Origin: SLLG01 sp964403935
GTDB taxonomy: Bacteria > Verrucomicrobiota > Verrucomicrobiia > Opitutales > Oceanipulchritudinaceae
NCBI GenBank assembly: GCA_964403935.1
Contig: CAYOIB010000084.1
Location: 1 to 11,996 of the forward strand
Direction of reading: 5' to 3'
DNA: 11,996 bases
Shown here piece by piece: positions 1-6,898 of the stretch. Position numbers and translations under genes: made by a program. The notes beneath the pieces were generated by a model, which saw nothing but the letters and a program-made list of their open reading frames with translations, did not search any database and had not been told where the DNA came from. Positions within the stretch are counted from its first letter, which is position 1. Every line of letters starts with the position of its first letter.

Positions 1-66
1 GGCCGGATTGCTTTTTCTTGCTCATTCTTGAGCGGCGCAGCTAACGTCTCGGAAATCTTTTTTGTC

Positions 67-984
67 ATGAAGTATTCAACGTGGTTTTTTCGCCTGTTCC
101 TGCTCGGATCGGCTTTATTCGTGGTGGCAGGTTGCAAGACAACGACTTTTCGCGATCTCACCCGAGAACGAATCCCCGAGAACCAGTCGGGAATCTATAC
201 GTTTGAGTTCGCCGCTCAATTAAGCAACACGAACGTCGTCGAAGGGACCGAACGGGCCCAGATCGTCATCAATGGCGAAACCTACGATATGCAGCCCAGC
301 CCCCGCGGCGAGCGGATGTTCGTCTACGACTACCGCATGCCCCCGGGCGTCACCGAAGCGCGCTACTACTACGTGCTCACCTACGACTACATCACCAACA
401 ATGTCCGCCGCACAACCACCCGCTACAGCACCCATGATATCGATGGCGTCTACCTCGCCCGTCTGGTAAACCGCTACATCATTCAGCTGCTCGCGGAGCG
501 CGGGCCCGTCGGTTCTTCCGTCGGTCTCGTCGGCAGTGGATTCAGCGCCGGGGATACCGTCGTCGTGGATGGCCAGGAAGTGGAAACCATCTATCACTCC
601 TCCAATTCACTCGAGTTTATTGTCCCGGCCCTTCCGGCGGATCGGAGCTATCCGGTCAAGCTTCGCACAAATGCAGGGGACATCGACTTCGGAAACTTCC
701 GCATCGATGAAGCCACCTTCACCGTTCTGCCCGGGTCCCTGAACCTCCGTTCCGGAGAGCGCGCTCAAATGACGGTGCGGATCCCCGATGTCGCTCCAGC
801 AGGCGGGCTTTATGTCGATGTGACTACCGACGCGCCCCGGAGCGTCGTTATGCCGGAGATTTTGATCCCAGCCGGATTCAGCTCGGTCGTGGTCGATGTC
901 GAAGGCGGTGAGCCCGGTTCAGGAACCCTCTTTGTCGAGGCTCCGGGTTTCGCGCCCAAGCGCGTCCAGCTTCAGGTCGACTGA
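67..984 (+). CDS. Predicted lipoprotein with an IPT/TIG-like beta-sandwich domain, function unknown
   Basis: The 305-residue protein starts with a lipoprotein signal peptide: Lys2, Arg9, a hydrophobic core, then the lipobox VAGC with the lipidated cysteine at residue 23. The next residue is Lys, not Asp, so outer-membrane sorting is plausible if the Lol rule applies. Three modules follow. Residues 40-125 are beta- and Tyr-rich and of unknown family. Residues 146-214 look like an IPT/TIG immunoglobulin-like fold (GPVGSSVGLVGSGF start, later PVKLRTNAG). Residues 215-305 form another beta-rich module ending in QLQVD. No catalytic motif is visible, so a structural or binding role at the cell envelope is inferred. 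A TTG at position 28 would add 13 residues before the signal peptide; ATG 67 is preferred because it puts the signal peptide at the N-terminus. No clear Shine-Dalgarno site is seen. The stop abuts the stop of the convergent gene. Confidence 0.85.
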   Translation: MKYSTWFFRLFLLGSALFVVAGCKTTTFRDLTRERIPENQSGIYTFEFAAQLSNTNVVEGTERAQIVINGETYDMQPSPRGERMFVYDYRMPPGVTEARYYYVLTYDYITNNVRRTTTRYSTHDIDGVYLARLVNRYIIQLLAERGPVGSSVGLVGSGFSAGDTVVVDGQEVETIYHSSNSLEFIVPALPADRSYPVKLRTNAGDIDFGNFRIDEATFTVLPGSLNLRSGERAQMTVRIPDVAPAGGLYVDVTTDAPRSVVMPEILIPAGFSSVVVDVEGGEPGSGTLFVEAPGFAPKRVQLQVD

Positions 985-1968
985 TCAGCCCGCGGCATAT
1001 AGCTCTTCAAGCACCCGGGGACCCCAGCGTTCCTCGATGTATTCAAGCACCGGGGAAAAGGCATCCTGCCCCACCCGGATGTTGGCGGCGATGTTCATGA
1101 TGGCGTCGAGTTGCCCAATCCCCGGCCGCTCAACACATTCCGCCACGTCCACCAGAACATACAAAAGTGCAATCCGTTGCGCCTCAGTGGTGATGTGAAA
1201 GAGCCGACGGACCAGGCGGAGAAAATCCAGTTGTTTCGCCCCAGGGGTCGTCGCCGCAATCGCGGCATAACTTGCCAACGGAAAATCCAGCTCCAGCCGG
1301 GCGTGAAGGCTGCGAACAATATTCTTGCGCAGGGTCTCATCTTCGACCTCTCCAAGCGGAAGCCGGGCGATAAGGGCACCGGTTAAACCCAAGCGCTCCT
1401 CTTCTTCCGGCGTCAGGCGCCAGGAAGCAATGTGAAGCTCCTGGCGAGCGGCCGTCGAATGCACGTTGTGCTCGAGAAAACGCAGGACGTCCCGGCAATA
1501 GGCCGGCTGCTCCCGAAGCTCGGCCACCCGCTGGCTGAAAGGCCCGCGCATCACACCCTCGAGACGTCCCACATCACCCACGTCCAAGGCCTCCTCGACC
1601 GCGGCGGACAACGCCTGCTGCTTCTCCCCTGCCACCCCGTCGCCACCAACCAACTGCTTGATCACGTACAGCGCAAACGCCCGCTCCTCCGGGGTTTTCA
1701 CCTGTTCCCCGAACTCACGGAAAATCGATTCCCTCTGCTCCGAAAAAAGGGGCTTCGCCATCAGGGTTTCCAAATTTTGAAACGACTCCGCGGTGAGCGA
1801 CGATAACTGATAAATCAGATCCTGAATGCACTCGCTCGCCTCCGGGGAGACCCGCTCATCCTCCTGCACGACTGCGATCGCCAAGCGGGCCACCGCCAAA
1901 GCAACGGATTCCTCCATTCCCCGATCGTGCCCATTGCTGCCCGTCGTCCATGTCGCTTTCGCATCCAT
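985..1968 (-). CDS. Uncharacterised all-helical protein with TerB-like segments
   Basis: I do not recognise this 327-residue protein. It is soluble, acidic and appears entirely alpha-helical, without a signal peptide or membrane segment. Three stretches have the look of TerB-like helix pairs: residues 23-57 (ALAVARLAIAVVQEDERVS, then a helix), 97-128 (AFALYVIKQLVGGDGVAGEK) and 266-300 (ALLYVLVDVAECVERPG, then a helix). The acidic-glycine turns between helices (QEDERVSPE, GGDGVAGEK) recall the turn in TerB proteins, but this is resemblance by eye, not a profile match. The start at 1968 is chosen because GGGAGGG lies five bases upstream; a longer frame starting at 2088 has no comparable site. 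The gene runs downstream of ribE on the same strand after a 184-base gap, so it probably has its own promoter. The product is certain to be a protein; its function is unknown. Confidence 0.8.
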   Translation of the reverse strand: MDAKATWTTGSNGHDRGMEESVALAVARLAIAVVQEDERVSPEASECIQDLIYQLSSLTAESFQNLETLMAKPLFSEQRESIFREFGEQVKTPEERAFALYVIKQLVGGDGVAGEKQQALSAAVEEALDVGDVGRLEGVMRGPFSQRVAELREQPAYCRDVLRFLEHNVHSTAARQELHIASWRLTPEEEERLGLTGALIARLPLGEVEDETLRKNIVRSLHARLELDFPLASYAAIAATTPGAKQLDFLRLVRRLFHITTEAQRIALLYVLVDVAECVERPGIGQLDAIMNIAANIRVGQDAFSPVLEYIEERWGPRVLEELYAAG

Positions 1969-2152
1969 TTGTTCCCTCCCTTTCCTGATGATAGTCGTTC
2001 TAGTCCAACCGCGATCATTGCATTCATTTCTGCATCTAGCAACCGCGCTTTCAGAAGACAACTTCCGACAAAAGTCTGCCTTCTTCAAGAAGAATCAAAG
2101 GTTAATAAGGTGAAATAGTAAAGATTAGAGAAAGTGATGGCTGAGGGACTCT
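1969..2152. other. Intergenic region between ribE and the TerB-like gene
   Basis: These 184 bases form one of the longest gene-free stretches and are more AT-rich than their surroundings, especially 2095-2140. They should hold the end of the ribE transcript and the promoter of the gene at 985-1968. A 13-base near-palindrome, CTTCTT-C-AAGAAG, lies at 2080-2092. I find neither a GC-rich hairpin followed by a U-tract nor a convincing -35/-10 pair; the best minus-strand candidate, TTGCTA-17 bp-AATGAT, is weak. Confidence 0.4.
1974..1980 (-). promoter_or_regulatory. Strong Shine-Dalgarno site that fixes the start at 1968
   Basis: On the minus strand the sequence reads GGGAGGG, five bases before ATG 1968. 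It is the clearest ribosome-binding site in the window and rules out the longer start at 2088. Confidence 0.8.
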
Positions 2153-2761
2153 TCAATGCGGCGCTGTGCGGTAGGCCGCCGTCAGCTTGTCGACGTGTTT
2201 GGCAATGAGGTCGAATTCGAGGTTGATGGCTGTGTTTACCTCAAGCGAGCCGAGGTTGGTCACCGCGAGGGTGTGCGGGATCAACCACACGCCAAAGCCA
2301 TTTTCCTGGACGTCGGCTACCGTCAGAGAAACCCCGTTCATTGCGATCGAGCCCTTTTCAACCAAGAGCCGTGCATAGGCTGGATCGTGAGAAATCTGAA
2401 GATGGGTATCCCCCCCGGCCGATCGCTCGATGGCCGCAACCGTGCCCACGACATCGATATGTCCTGTTACCAGGTGCCCTCCCATTTTTCCGCCCAGACG
2501 CATGGCGTATTCAATATTGACGATCTCTCCTTCCGTGAGATCCCCGAAGCGCGTGCGCCGGATACTTTCCTCCAGAAGATCGAAGGCGAGGGAATCAGAC
2601 GTCGATTCAACCACCGTCAGGCAACAGCCATCCAGCGCGACACTATCGCCGATCGCCAAATCAGCGGGCACCTGCCCCACACCAATCGTCAGGCGTCGCT
2701 TATCCGCCGACGGCTTGAAGCTCAGGACGCGCCCACGCTCTTCCACAATTCCGGTAAACAT
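2153..2761 (-). CDS. ribE: Riboflavin synthase, alpha subunit
   Basis: The enzyme catalyses dismutation of two 6,7-dimethyl-8-ribityllumazine molecules into riboflavin and the pyrimidinedione precursor, the last step of riboflavin synthesis, in the cytosol. The 202-residue length is typical. The N-terminus MFTGIVEE is the family hallmark. Two tandem lumazine-binding domains are visible: residues 1-97 (DGCCLTV at 44-50, RRTRFGDL at 68-75) and 98-195 (GHID at 100-103, MNGVSLTV at 141-148). Cys47, His101, Lys136, Ser145 and Asp184 sit where the E. coli enzyme has its functionally important residues, offset by one. A GAGG site five bases upstream supports the start. The gene stands alone here: no ribD, ribBA or ribH is adjacent, and no FMN riboswitch is recognisable upstream. 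The symbol ribC is also used for this gene in some organisms. Confidence 0.96.
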   Translation of the reverse strand: MFTGIVEERGRVLSFKPSADKRRLTIGVGQVPADLAIGDSVALDGCCLTVVESTSDSLAFDLLEESIRRTRFGDLTEGEIVNIEYAMRLGGKMGGHLVTGHIDVVGTVAAIERSAGGDTHLQISHDPAYARLLVEKGSIAMNGVSLTVADVQENGFGVWLIPHTLAVTNLGSLEVNTAINLEFDLIAKHVDKLTAAYRTAPH

Positions 2762-2766
2762 AAGAC

Positions 2767-2770
2767 CCTC
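2767..2770 (-). promoter_or_regulatory. Shine-Dalgarno site of ribE
   Basis: The minus strand reads TGAGGG just before ribE, with GAGG five bases from ATG 2761. This agrees with the family-conserved MFTGIVEE N-terminus and fixes the start. Confidence 0.7.
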
Positions 2771-2921
2771 AGGCTAGGTTCGGCGACAAGAGCGTCAAAG
2801 TGAATCCCATGTAGCCCGATCCCCGTTCGGTCCCCCACGACTTCCGCAGCAACAAGCGGTTGTAACGCCAGGATTGGAGAACTGACAATAGCCTTGCCAG
2901 CGTCTCATCGCGGTCTCTGAA

Positions 2922-3917
2922 ATGCGCCGCATGAACTACCGCAACATCCCCCAACACCCCGATACAAAACTTTCCGAGATAAGTCTTGGTTGCTGGACCA
3001 TGAGCGGACTGAACTGGCAGGAGGGACGCCCCAACGGATGGGCCGATGTCGACGAAGACGAAGTGGTTCGGGCGGTGAAGCGAGCTGTCGACGCGGGTGT
3101 GAACCATTTTGACAACGCGGACGTCTACGGCAATGGCCGGGCCGAACGCATGCTGGCACGGGTTTTTCGCAAACTCGGCCTCAAGTCCGGGGATTTTATC
3201 GTCGCCACCAAGGTTGGCCATCTCCGTGGAAGCGCTCCCCACGCCTTCGATCCCTTTCATATTCGCCGACAATGCGAACAGTCGCTGAGGAACCTCGAAC
3301 GCGACTACATCGATATCTACTACTTCCACCACGGAAACTTCGGCCCCAACAACGAATACCTTGATGACGCAGCGGAAGCCATGGAGCGCCTGGTCAAGGA
3401 AGGGAAAGTCCGGATAAAAGGCCAAAGCGCCTACTCCGATGAAGACTTCCTCAAGACCGTTCCGGTGGTCAAACCCGCCGTGCTCCAAGGCCGGGCCCAC
3501 GCGCGGGATCTGCGTTTTATCCGCAAGGGTTCCCCCGTGTCCACCCTGATGGAGGAAAATAACCTCGTTTACGTCGGCTTCAGTCCGCTGGCGCAAGCAA
3601 CCCTTCTCGATAAATATGATCCGGAGAATCCACCCGACTTTCAACCCGGTGACAACCGCTACCAGAATCCTGCCTTCAGCCCGGACAACCTGCGCGACGT
3701 GCGCGCCAGCCTGAAGAAGATCAAGGATCGTTTTGGTTTCAGGACAGAGGACCTCGCCGCGGTTGCCCTGCGCTACATCTTGAATCACCCGCATGTCGCC
3801 TGCGTGATCCCCGGCTTCAGGAACGAGCGTCAGGTCGCCTGCAACCTGGCCGGAGCCGACCTCCAGCTGAGCGACGAAGACATGGCGTTCATTCGTGCAG
3901 CCCACGGAAAGGATTGA
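2922..3917 (+). CDS. Aldo/keto reductase
   Basis: This 331-residue, cytosolic NAD(P)H-dependent oxidoreductase of the AKR superfamily is predicted to fold as a TIM barrel. The full catalytic tetrad can be seen: Asp64 and Tyr69 in FDNADVYG, Lys97 in ATKVG, and His136 in DIYYFHHG. Other family marks are ISLGCW near the N-terminus, GFSPLAQATLLDKY, and the C-terminal coenzyme-binding portion with ALRYILNHPHVACVIPGF. The sequence resembles the Tas/IolS-like branch used on sugar or small aldehyde substrates, but the substrate cannot be read from sequence. Neither ATG 2922 nor ATG 2931 has a Shine-Dalgarno site. Many relatives start with MNYR, so 2931 is an equally good start and would remove only three residues. 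The gene is divergent from ribE, with about 160 bases between them that must carry both promoters. Confidence 0.93.
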   Translation: MRRMNYRNIPQHPDTKLSEISLGCWTMSGLNWQEGRPNGWADVDEDEVVRAVKRAVDAGVNHFDNADVYGNGRAERMLARVFRKLGLKSGDFIVATKVGHLRGSAPHAFDPFHIRRQCEQSLRNLERDYIDIYYFHHGNFGPNNEYLDDAAEAMERLVKEGKVRIKGQSAYSDEDFLKTVPVVKPAVLQGRAHARDLRFIRKGSPVSTLMEENNLVYVGFSPLAQATLLDKYDPENPPDFQPGDNRYQNPAFSPDNLRDVRASLKKIKDRFGFRTEDLAAVALRYILNHPHVACVIPGFRNERQVACNLAGADLQLSDEDMAFIRAAHGKD

Positions 3918-3922
3918 GCGAC

Positions 3923-3995
3923 CGCAGCCAACGCAGCCACCCACGCTCTCAACGGCCCCAGCTCGCCTGAACAGAGTTGATTGAACTGGATTGAA
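3923..3995. repeat. Two pairs of short direct repeats between the reductase and phosphatase genes
   Basis: CGCAGCCA occurs at 3923-3930 and 3932-3939 (9-base period), and GATTGAA at 3979-3985 and 3989-3995 (10-base period, about one helical turn). They lie in the 139-base gap 3918-4056. The second pair sits some 60-80 bases before the next start codon, where an operator could lie, but repeats this short can arise by chance. Confidence 0.35.
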
Positions 3996-4056
3996 TTCAG
4001 GGGAACCTGACCACCTTTCTCCTTGGATCCTTTGGTGCCTCTGCTTGGATGGTCGC

Positions 4057-4752
4057 ATGCGTCTCCTTCTCATTCGACACGGTGATCCCGACTACTCGAC
4101 CGATTCCCTGACCCCGCGTGGAAGAAAAGAAGCCAAGGCCCTGGCCGAATTCTTAAAGGAACAACCCATCTCACGGATCTATACTTCACCCCTTGGGCGC
4201 GCCCGCGAAACCGCACAGATAACAGCAGATGCGCTCGGGCTTCCCGTCATGGTGGAAGAGTGGACCCGCGAATTGAGCGAACTCCACATCCACAGCCGTG
4301 GTATGGTTGCGTGGGATCTGGACGGGTTTGACCTTCATCAGGCCCTGAAACATCCGGAACCCGGCGGCTGGCATCAGTGGGGGGACTTCGCCACCCTACC
4401 ACTACGCCAATGTCTCGAACGAATCGAGACAGCCTCCGATGCCTTCCTCGCCCGACACGGGTATGAGCGTGAAGGTGATGCCTATGTCGTCCGGGAACGA
4501 AACGAAGAGACCATCGCCCTCTTCTGTCACGGCGGCTTCGGTCTGACCTGGCTTGCACACCTCCTCCGGATCGCACCGCCCCTCGCCTGGACCGGCTTCT
4601 TTCTCCATACCTCCTCCATCACCACCATCCTTCTCGATGAGCGGCAGAACGAGCGGGCCACCCCTCGCTGCCTCTGGATCGGAGCCCTGCCCCACCTCTG
4701 GCGGGCCGGACTCGAGCCTTCACAGGCCGGCATCAAGGCAAACTACATTTGA
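4057..4752 (+). CDS. Histidine phosphatase family protein (phosphoglycerate mutase-like)
   Basis: The 231-residue protein belongs to the histidine phosphatase superfamily, which transfers or removes phosphate through a phosphohistidine. The nucleophile motif is at the very N-terminus, LLLIRHGDPDY, with catalytic His8. It is followed by LTPRGRKEA, then SPLGRARETA carrying the phosphate-pocket Arg48, and the second histidine in FCHGG (His158). These are all the expected core residues. The substrate is not predictable: members act on phosphosugars, cobalamin precursors, nucleotides or proteins. Upstream in-frame codons from TTG 3991 are open but would put 22 unrelated residues before the conserved first strand, so ATG 4057 is preferred. 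The Shine-Dalgarno site is weak. The gene converges on prmC with a 32-base gap. Confidence 0.92.
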   Translation: MRLLLIRHGDPDYSTDSLTPRGRKEAKALAEFLKEQPISRIYTSPLGRARETAQITADALGLPVMVEEWTRELSELHIHSRGMVAWDLDGFDLHQALKHPEPGGWHQWGDFATLPLRQCLERIETASDAFLARHGYEREGDAYVVRERNEETIALFCHGGFGLTWLAHLLRIAPPLAWTGFFLHTSSITTILLDERQNERATPRCLWIGALPHLWRAGLEPSQAGIKANYI

Positions 4753-4784
4753 ATGCCTGCAGCACCCGACACCCGCAGGACTTT

Positions 4785-5633
4785 TCAGGGTGCCTTCAGG
4801 AACATGTAGCGATAGCGACCTGAAAAATCCTTCTCCGCCGACACCTGAACGTAAGGATGCTCGCGGGCGCGTTCACTGAGCATCGCATGCTGGTCTGCGT
4901 TCGTCTCAATGGCAAGGAGCCCCCCAGGAGCAAGAAAGGCAGGTGCCGCTTCCATCAAGAAGAGAATATCACTAAGCCCTGCCTCGGGAGCCACCAGAGC
5001 CTCCTTGGGATCAAACCTTGCCACCTCCGGCTCGGCGCTTTCCCAATCCGCCTCGGAAAGGTAGGGCGGATTGGAGACGATCAGATCGTAGCACCGCCCC
5101 GCAAGCGGCTCAAACCAGCTTCCCTGATGCAAATCAACCCGACGGGCCAGATCGCAGGCATCGGTATTCTCACGGGCGAGCGCCAAAGCACCCGCAGAGC
5201 GTTCAACCGCGTCCACCCGCGCGTTCGGGAATGCTTTTGCCAGACCCAATGCCAGCGCGCCTGTCCCCGTTCCAAGATCGGCAATACGCTCCGGCGGCGA
5301 TTCCTGAAGTTGTTCCACCAAACGCTCCACAAGCCACTCGGTCTCAGGACGGGGAACAAGCGCCCGGGTATCGGAACGCAAGCGAAGCCCATAAAAATCG
5401 ACATGCCCAATGATATGCTGAAGCGGTTCACGGTTCGCTCGCCGGCGGACCAGAGGCCGCAAGGCCGCAAGGCTCTCTTCCGACAGCGGCTCATCAAAGC
5501 GCAGATAGAGATCGAGCCGCTTGCACTTCAGGACCTCCGCCATAAGCCATTCGGCGTCCAGCCGAGCTTGCTCAATTCCTGCACGCTCGAAATAAGCAGC
5601 CGTCTTCTGAAGAATCTCGATGACCGTCTGCAT
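4785..5633 (-). CDS. prmC: Peptide chain release factor N5-glutamine methyltransferase PrmC (HemK)
   Basis: This enzyme uses S-adenosylmethionine to methylate the glutamine of the GGQ motif in release factors 1 and 2, which is needed for efficient peptide release. The 282-residue length is normal. An N-terminal helical domain (1-75), which binds the release factor, is followed by PRPETE at 94-99, the SAM-binding loop DLGTGTG at 119-125, an acidic residue after the next strand (VDAVERS), and the catalytic NPPY at 188-191. PrmC rather than a generic methyltransferase is supported by PRPETE, NPPY and the neighbour prfA, which lies 49 bases upstream on the same strand. The start is well limited: an in-frame TGA lies 24 bases before ATG 5633 and no other start codon lies between. 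The nearest Shine-Dalgarno-like GAGGG is rather far away (about 12 bases). Confidence 0.96.
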   Translation of the reverse strand: MQTVIEILQKTAAYFERAGIEQARLDAEWLMAEVLKCKRLDLYLRFDEPLSEESLAALRPLVRRRANREPLQHIIGHVDFYGLRLRSDTRALVPRPETEWLVERLVEQLQESPPERIADLGTGTGALALGLAKAFPNARVDAVERSAGALALARENTDACDLARRVDLHQGSWFEPLAGRCYDLIVSNPPYLSEADWESAEPEVARFDPKEALVAPEAGLSDILFLMEAAPAFLAPGGLLAIETNADQHAMLSERAREHPYVQVSAEKDFSGRYRYMFLKAP

Positions 5634-5662
5634 TATGAAAACGCGCCCTCGCTTTCATTCAT
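5633..5662 (-). other. Nine-codon reading frame ending on the prmC start (TAATG)
   Basis: In the prfA-prmC gap the minus strand reads ATG at 5662-5660, then MNESEGAFS, then TAA at 5635-5633; the last A of that stop is the first base of the prmC ATG. GAGGG within this frame lies before prmC. It could act as a leader cistron that couples ribosomes to prmC, but such a short frame may be accidental. Confidence 0.2.
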
Positions 5663-5682
5663 TGATTCTGCCACAAAATCCA

Positions 5683-6783
5683 TCAGTAGGTCTGACCTGT
5701 TCCAGATTCGAGAAGCGCATCCACCCGTTCTTCCATATCGGCTTCAGCCAGCTTGCCGGCGACGGACTCGAGGTCTCCGTCCATCACATCGTCGAGGTCA
5801 TAAAGCGTCAGGTTGATACGGTGATCCGTCAGGCGGCCCTGGGGAAAATTGTAGGTCCGGATCCGCTCCGATCGATCACCCGAGCCCACTTGGCTGCGGC
5901 GGTTGGCGGCATACTTTTCATGTTCTTCTCTTTCCTTTCGCTCAAGAAGCCGGGCCCGCAACACCGTCATCGCCTTCGCCTTATTCTTAATCTGGGAACG
6001 TTCGTCCGCACACTTCACGATCATGCCGGTCGGCGTATGCAGGATCTGCACGGCTGAATCGGTCGTATTGACCCCCTGACCTCCCGGACCACTGGCGCGC
6101 GCAACGGTGATCTCAAGATCGCTGGGATCAATGTGGATATCGACTTCCTCCGCTTCGGGAAGAACCGCCACAGTGGCCGCCGATGTATGAATCCGCCCAC
6201 TGGCTTCAGTTGCCGGAACGCGCTGCACCCGATGCACCCCGCTCTCGAACTTCATCCACTTGTAGACATCTTCCCCCACCAGCAGAAACGCCACTTCCTT
6301 GAAGCCTCCCGCCTCTGACGGACTGGCATGCATCCCTTCAACGCGCCAACCCCGCCGCTCGGCAAACCGGGTGTACATCCGGTAGAGATCGCCCGCAAAG
6401 AGCGCCGCCTCATCCCCACCGGTGCCGGCCCGGATCTCAACAATCGTGTTCCGCGAATCACTCGGATCCGGCGGTACCATGCCCGCAAGAATCTCATAGT
6501 GCAGCTTCTCGATCGTCACCTCCAGTTCTGGAATCTCCGCCTCCGCCAGCTCCCGCAGTTCGGCATCACCGGAGGTGTCGGCCGCCAGATTCCGGTTGTC
6601 GGCCAGATCCTTCTCCAACTGTTCGAAACGCTCATACTGCTCCAGCAATCGCGACAGCTTCTGGTGCTCACGGGCGACCGAGGCCGCCCGGCGACTATCG
6701 GCATAGAACTCAGGCTCGGCCATCTGCTCGTCGATCTTGGCAAGGCGATGGCGAAAGGAATGGATATCGGGAAGGCGACGCAT
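5683..6783 (-). CDS. prfA: Peptide chain release factor 1
   Basis: RF1 recognises UAA and UAG stop codons in the ribosomal A site and triggers hydrolysis of the peptidyl-tRNA. The 366-residue protein has the expected order: an N-terminal helical domain (1-105), the conserved RAGTGGDEAALF at 118-129, the stop-codon-reading domain, and the catalytic GGQ at 234-236 in SGPGGQGVNT, the glutamine that PrmC methylates. Pro190-Ala191-Thr192 in RVPATEASGRIHTSA is the PxT anticodon-like tripeptide that marks RF1; RF2 has SPF instead. No frameshift site is present or expected, since the programmed frameshift belongs to prfB. The start at 6783 gives the normal MRRLPDI-type N-terminus but has no Shine-Dalgarno sequence. 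prmC follows on the same strand, the common bacterial order. Confidence 0.98.
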   Translation of the reverse strand: MRRLPDIHSFRHRLAKIDEQMAEPEFYADSRRAASVAREHQKLSRLLEQYERFEQLEKDLADNRNLAADTSGDAELRELAEAEIPELEVTIEKLHYEILAGMVPPDPSDSRNTIVEIRAGTGGDEAALFAGDLYRMYTRFAERRGWRVEGMHASPSEAGGFKEVAFLLVGEDVYKWMKFESGVHRVQRVPATEASGRIHTSAATVAVLPEAEEVDIHIDPSDLEITVARASGPGGQGVNTTDSAVQILHTPTGMIVKCADERSQIKNKAKAMTVLRARLLERKEREEHEKYAANRRSQVGSGDRSERIRTYNFPQGRLTDHRINLTLYDLDDVMDGDLESVAGKLAEADMEERVDALLESGTGQTY

Positions 6784-6795
6784 ACACGGTCAAAC

Positions 6796-6840
6796 GGTTT
6801 TCAATTGCACCCTCGATGAAACCGTCGTTGAATTGAAACC
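6796..6840. repeat. Inverted repeat between the divergent prfA and HAD genes
   Basis: The left arm GGTTTTCAATT (6796-6806) matches the reverse complement of the right arm AATTGAAACC (6831-6840) except for one extra T, with 24 bases between. It lies 12 bases before the prfA start and ahead of the HAD gene. A regulator operator or an mRNA hairpin is possible; no U-tract follows, so it is not a terminator. Confidence 0.5.
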
Positions 6841-6898
6841 TGAAAAGTGCATGAACGCGAAGAGGGAAAGCAAGCGCAATCCCCTGAGCCCAATCATC

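Noticed and set aside
20..33. Hairpin GCTCA-TTCT-TGAGC near the left edge
   Set aside because: The stem is only five pairs and no U-tract follows on either strand, so it does not support a terminator; the upstream context is missing.
1969..2088. 40-residue N-terminal extension of the helical protein
   Set aside because: A strong GGGAGGG site directly precedes ATG 1968, whereas the longer start lacks one, and the extension is composed like non-coding sequence.
3916..3952. TTGAGCG ... CGCTCTCAA stem after the aldo/keto reductase stop
   Set aside because: It needs a two-base bulge and a long loop, and no U-run follows, so a terminator call is not supported.
2769..4073. 434-codon open frame on the minus strand covering the whole aldo/keto reductase gene
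   Set aside because: The plus strand carries a complete aldo/keto reductase with all catalytic residues. The antisense frame shows no recognisable domain and is a typical GC-rich codon shadow.
4756..4779. CCTGC...GCAGG inverted repeat in the gap between the phosphatase gene and prmC
   Set aside because: It is a five-pair stem with a 15-base loop. A short ACTTTTC follows, but this is too weak to call a bidirectional terminator.
6828..6856. Promoter TTGAAT-17 bp-ATGAAC ahead of the HAD gene
   Set aside because: The -35-like part and spacing are acceptable, but the -10 part matches the consensus poorly.
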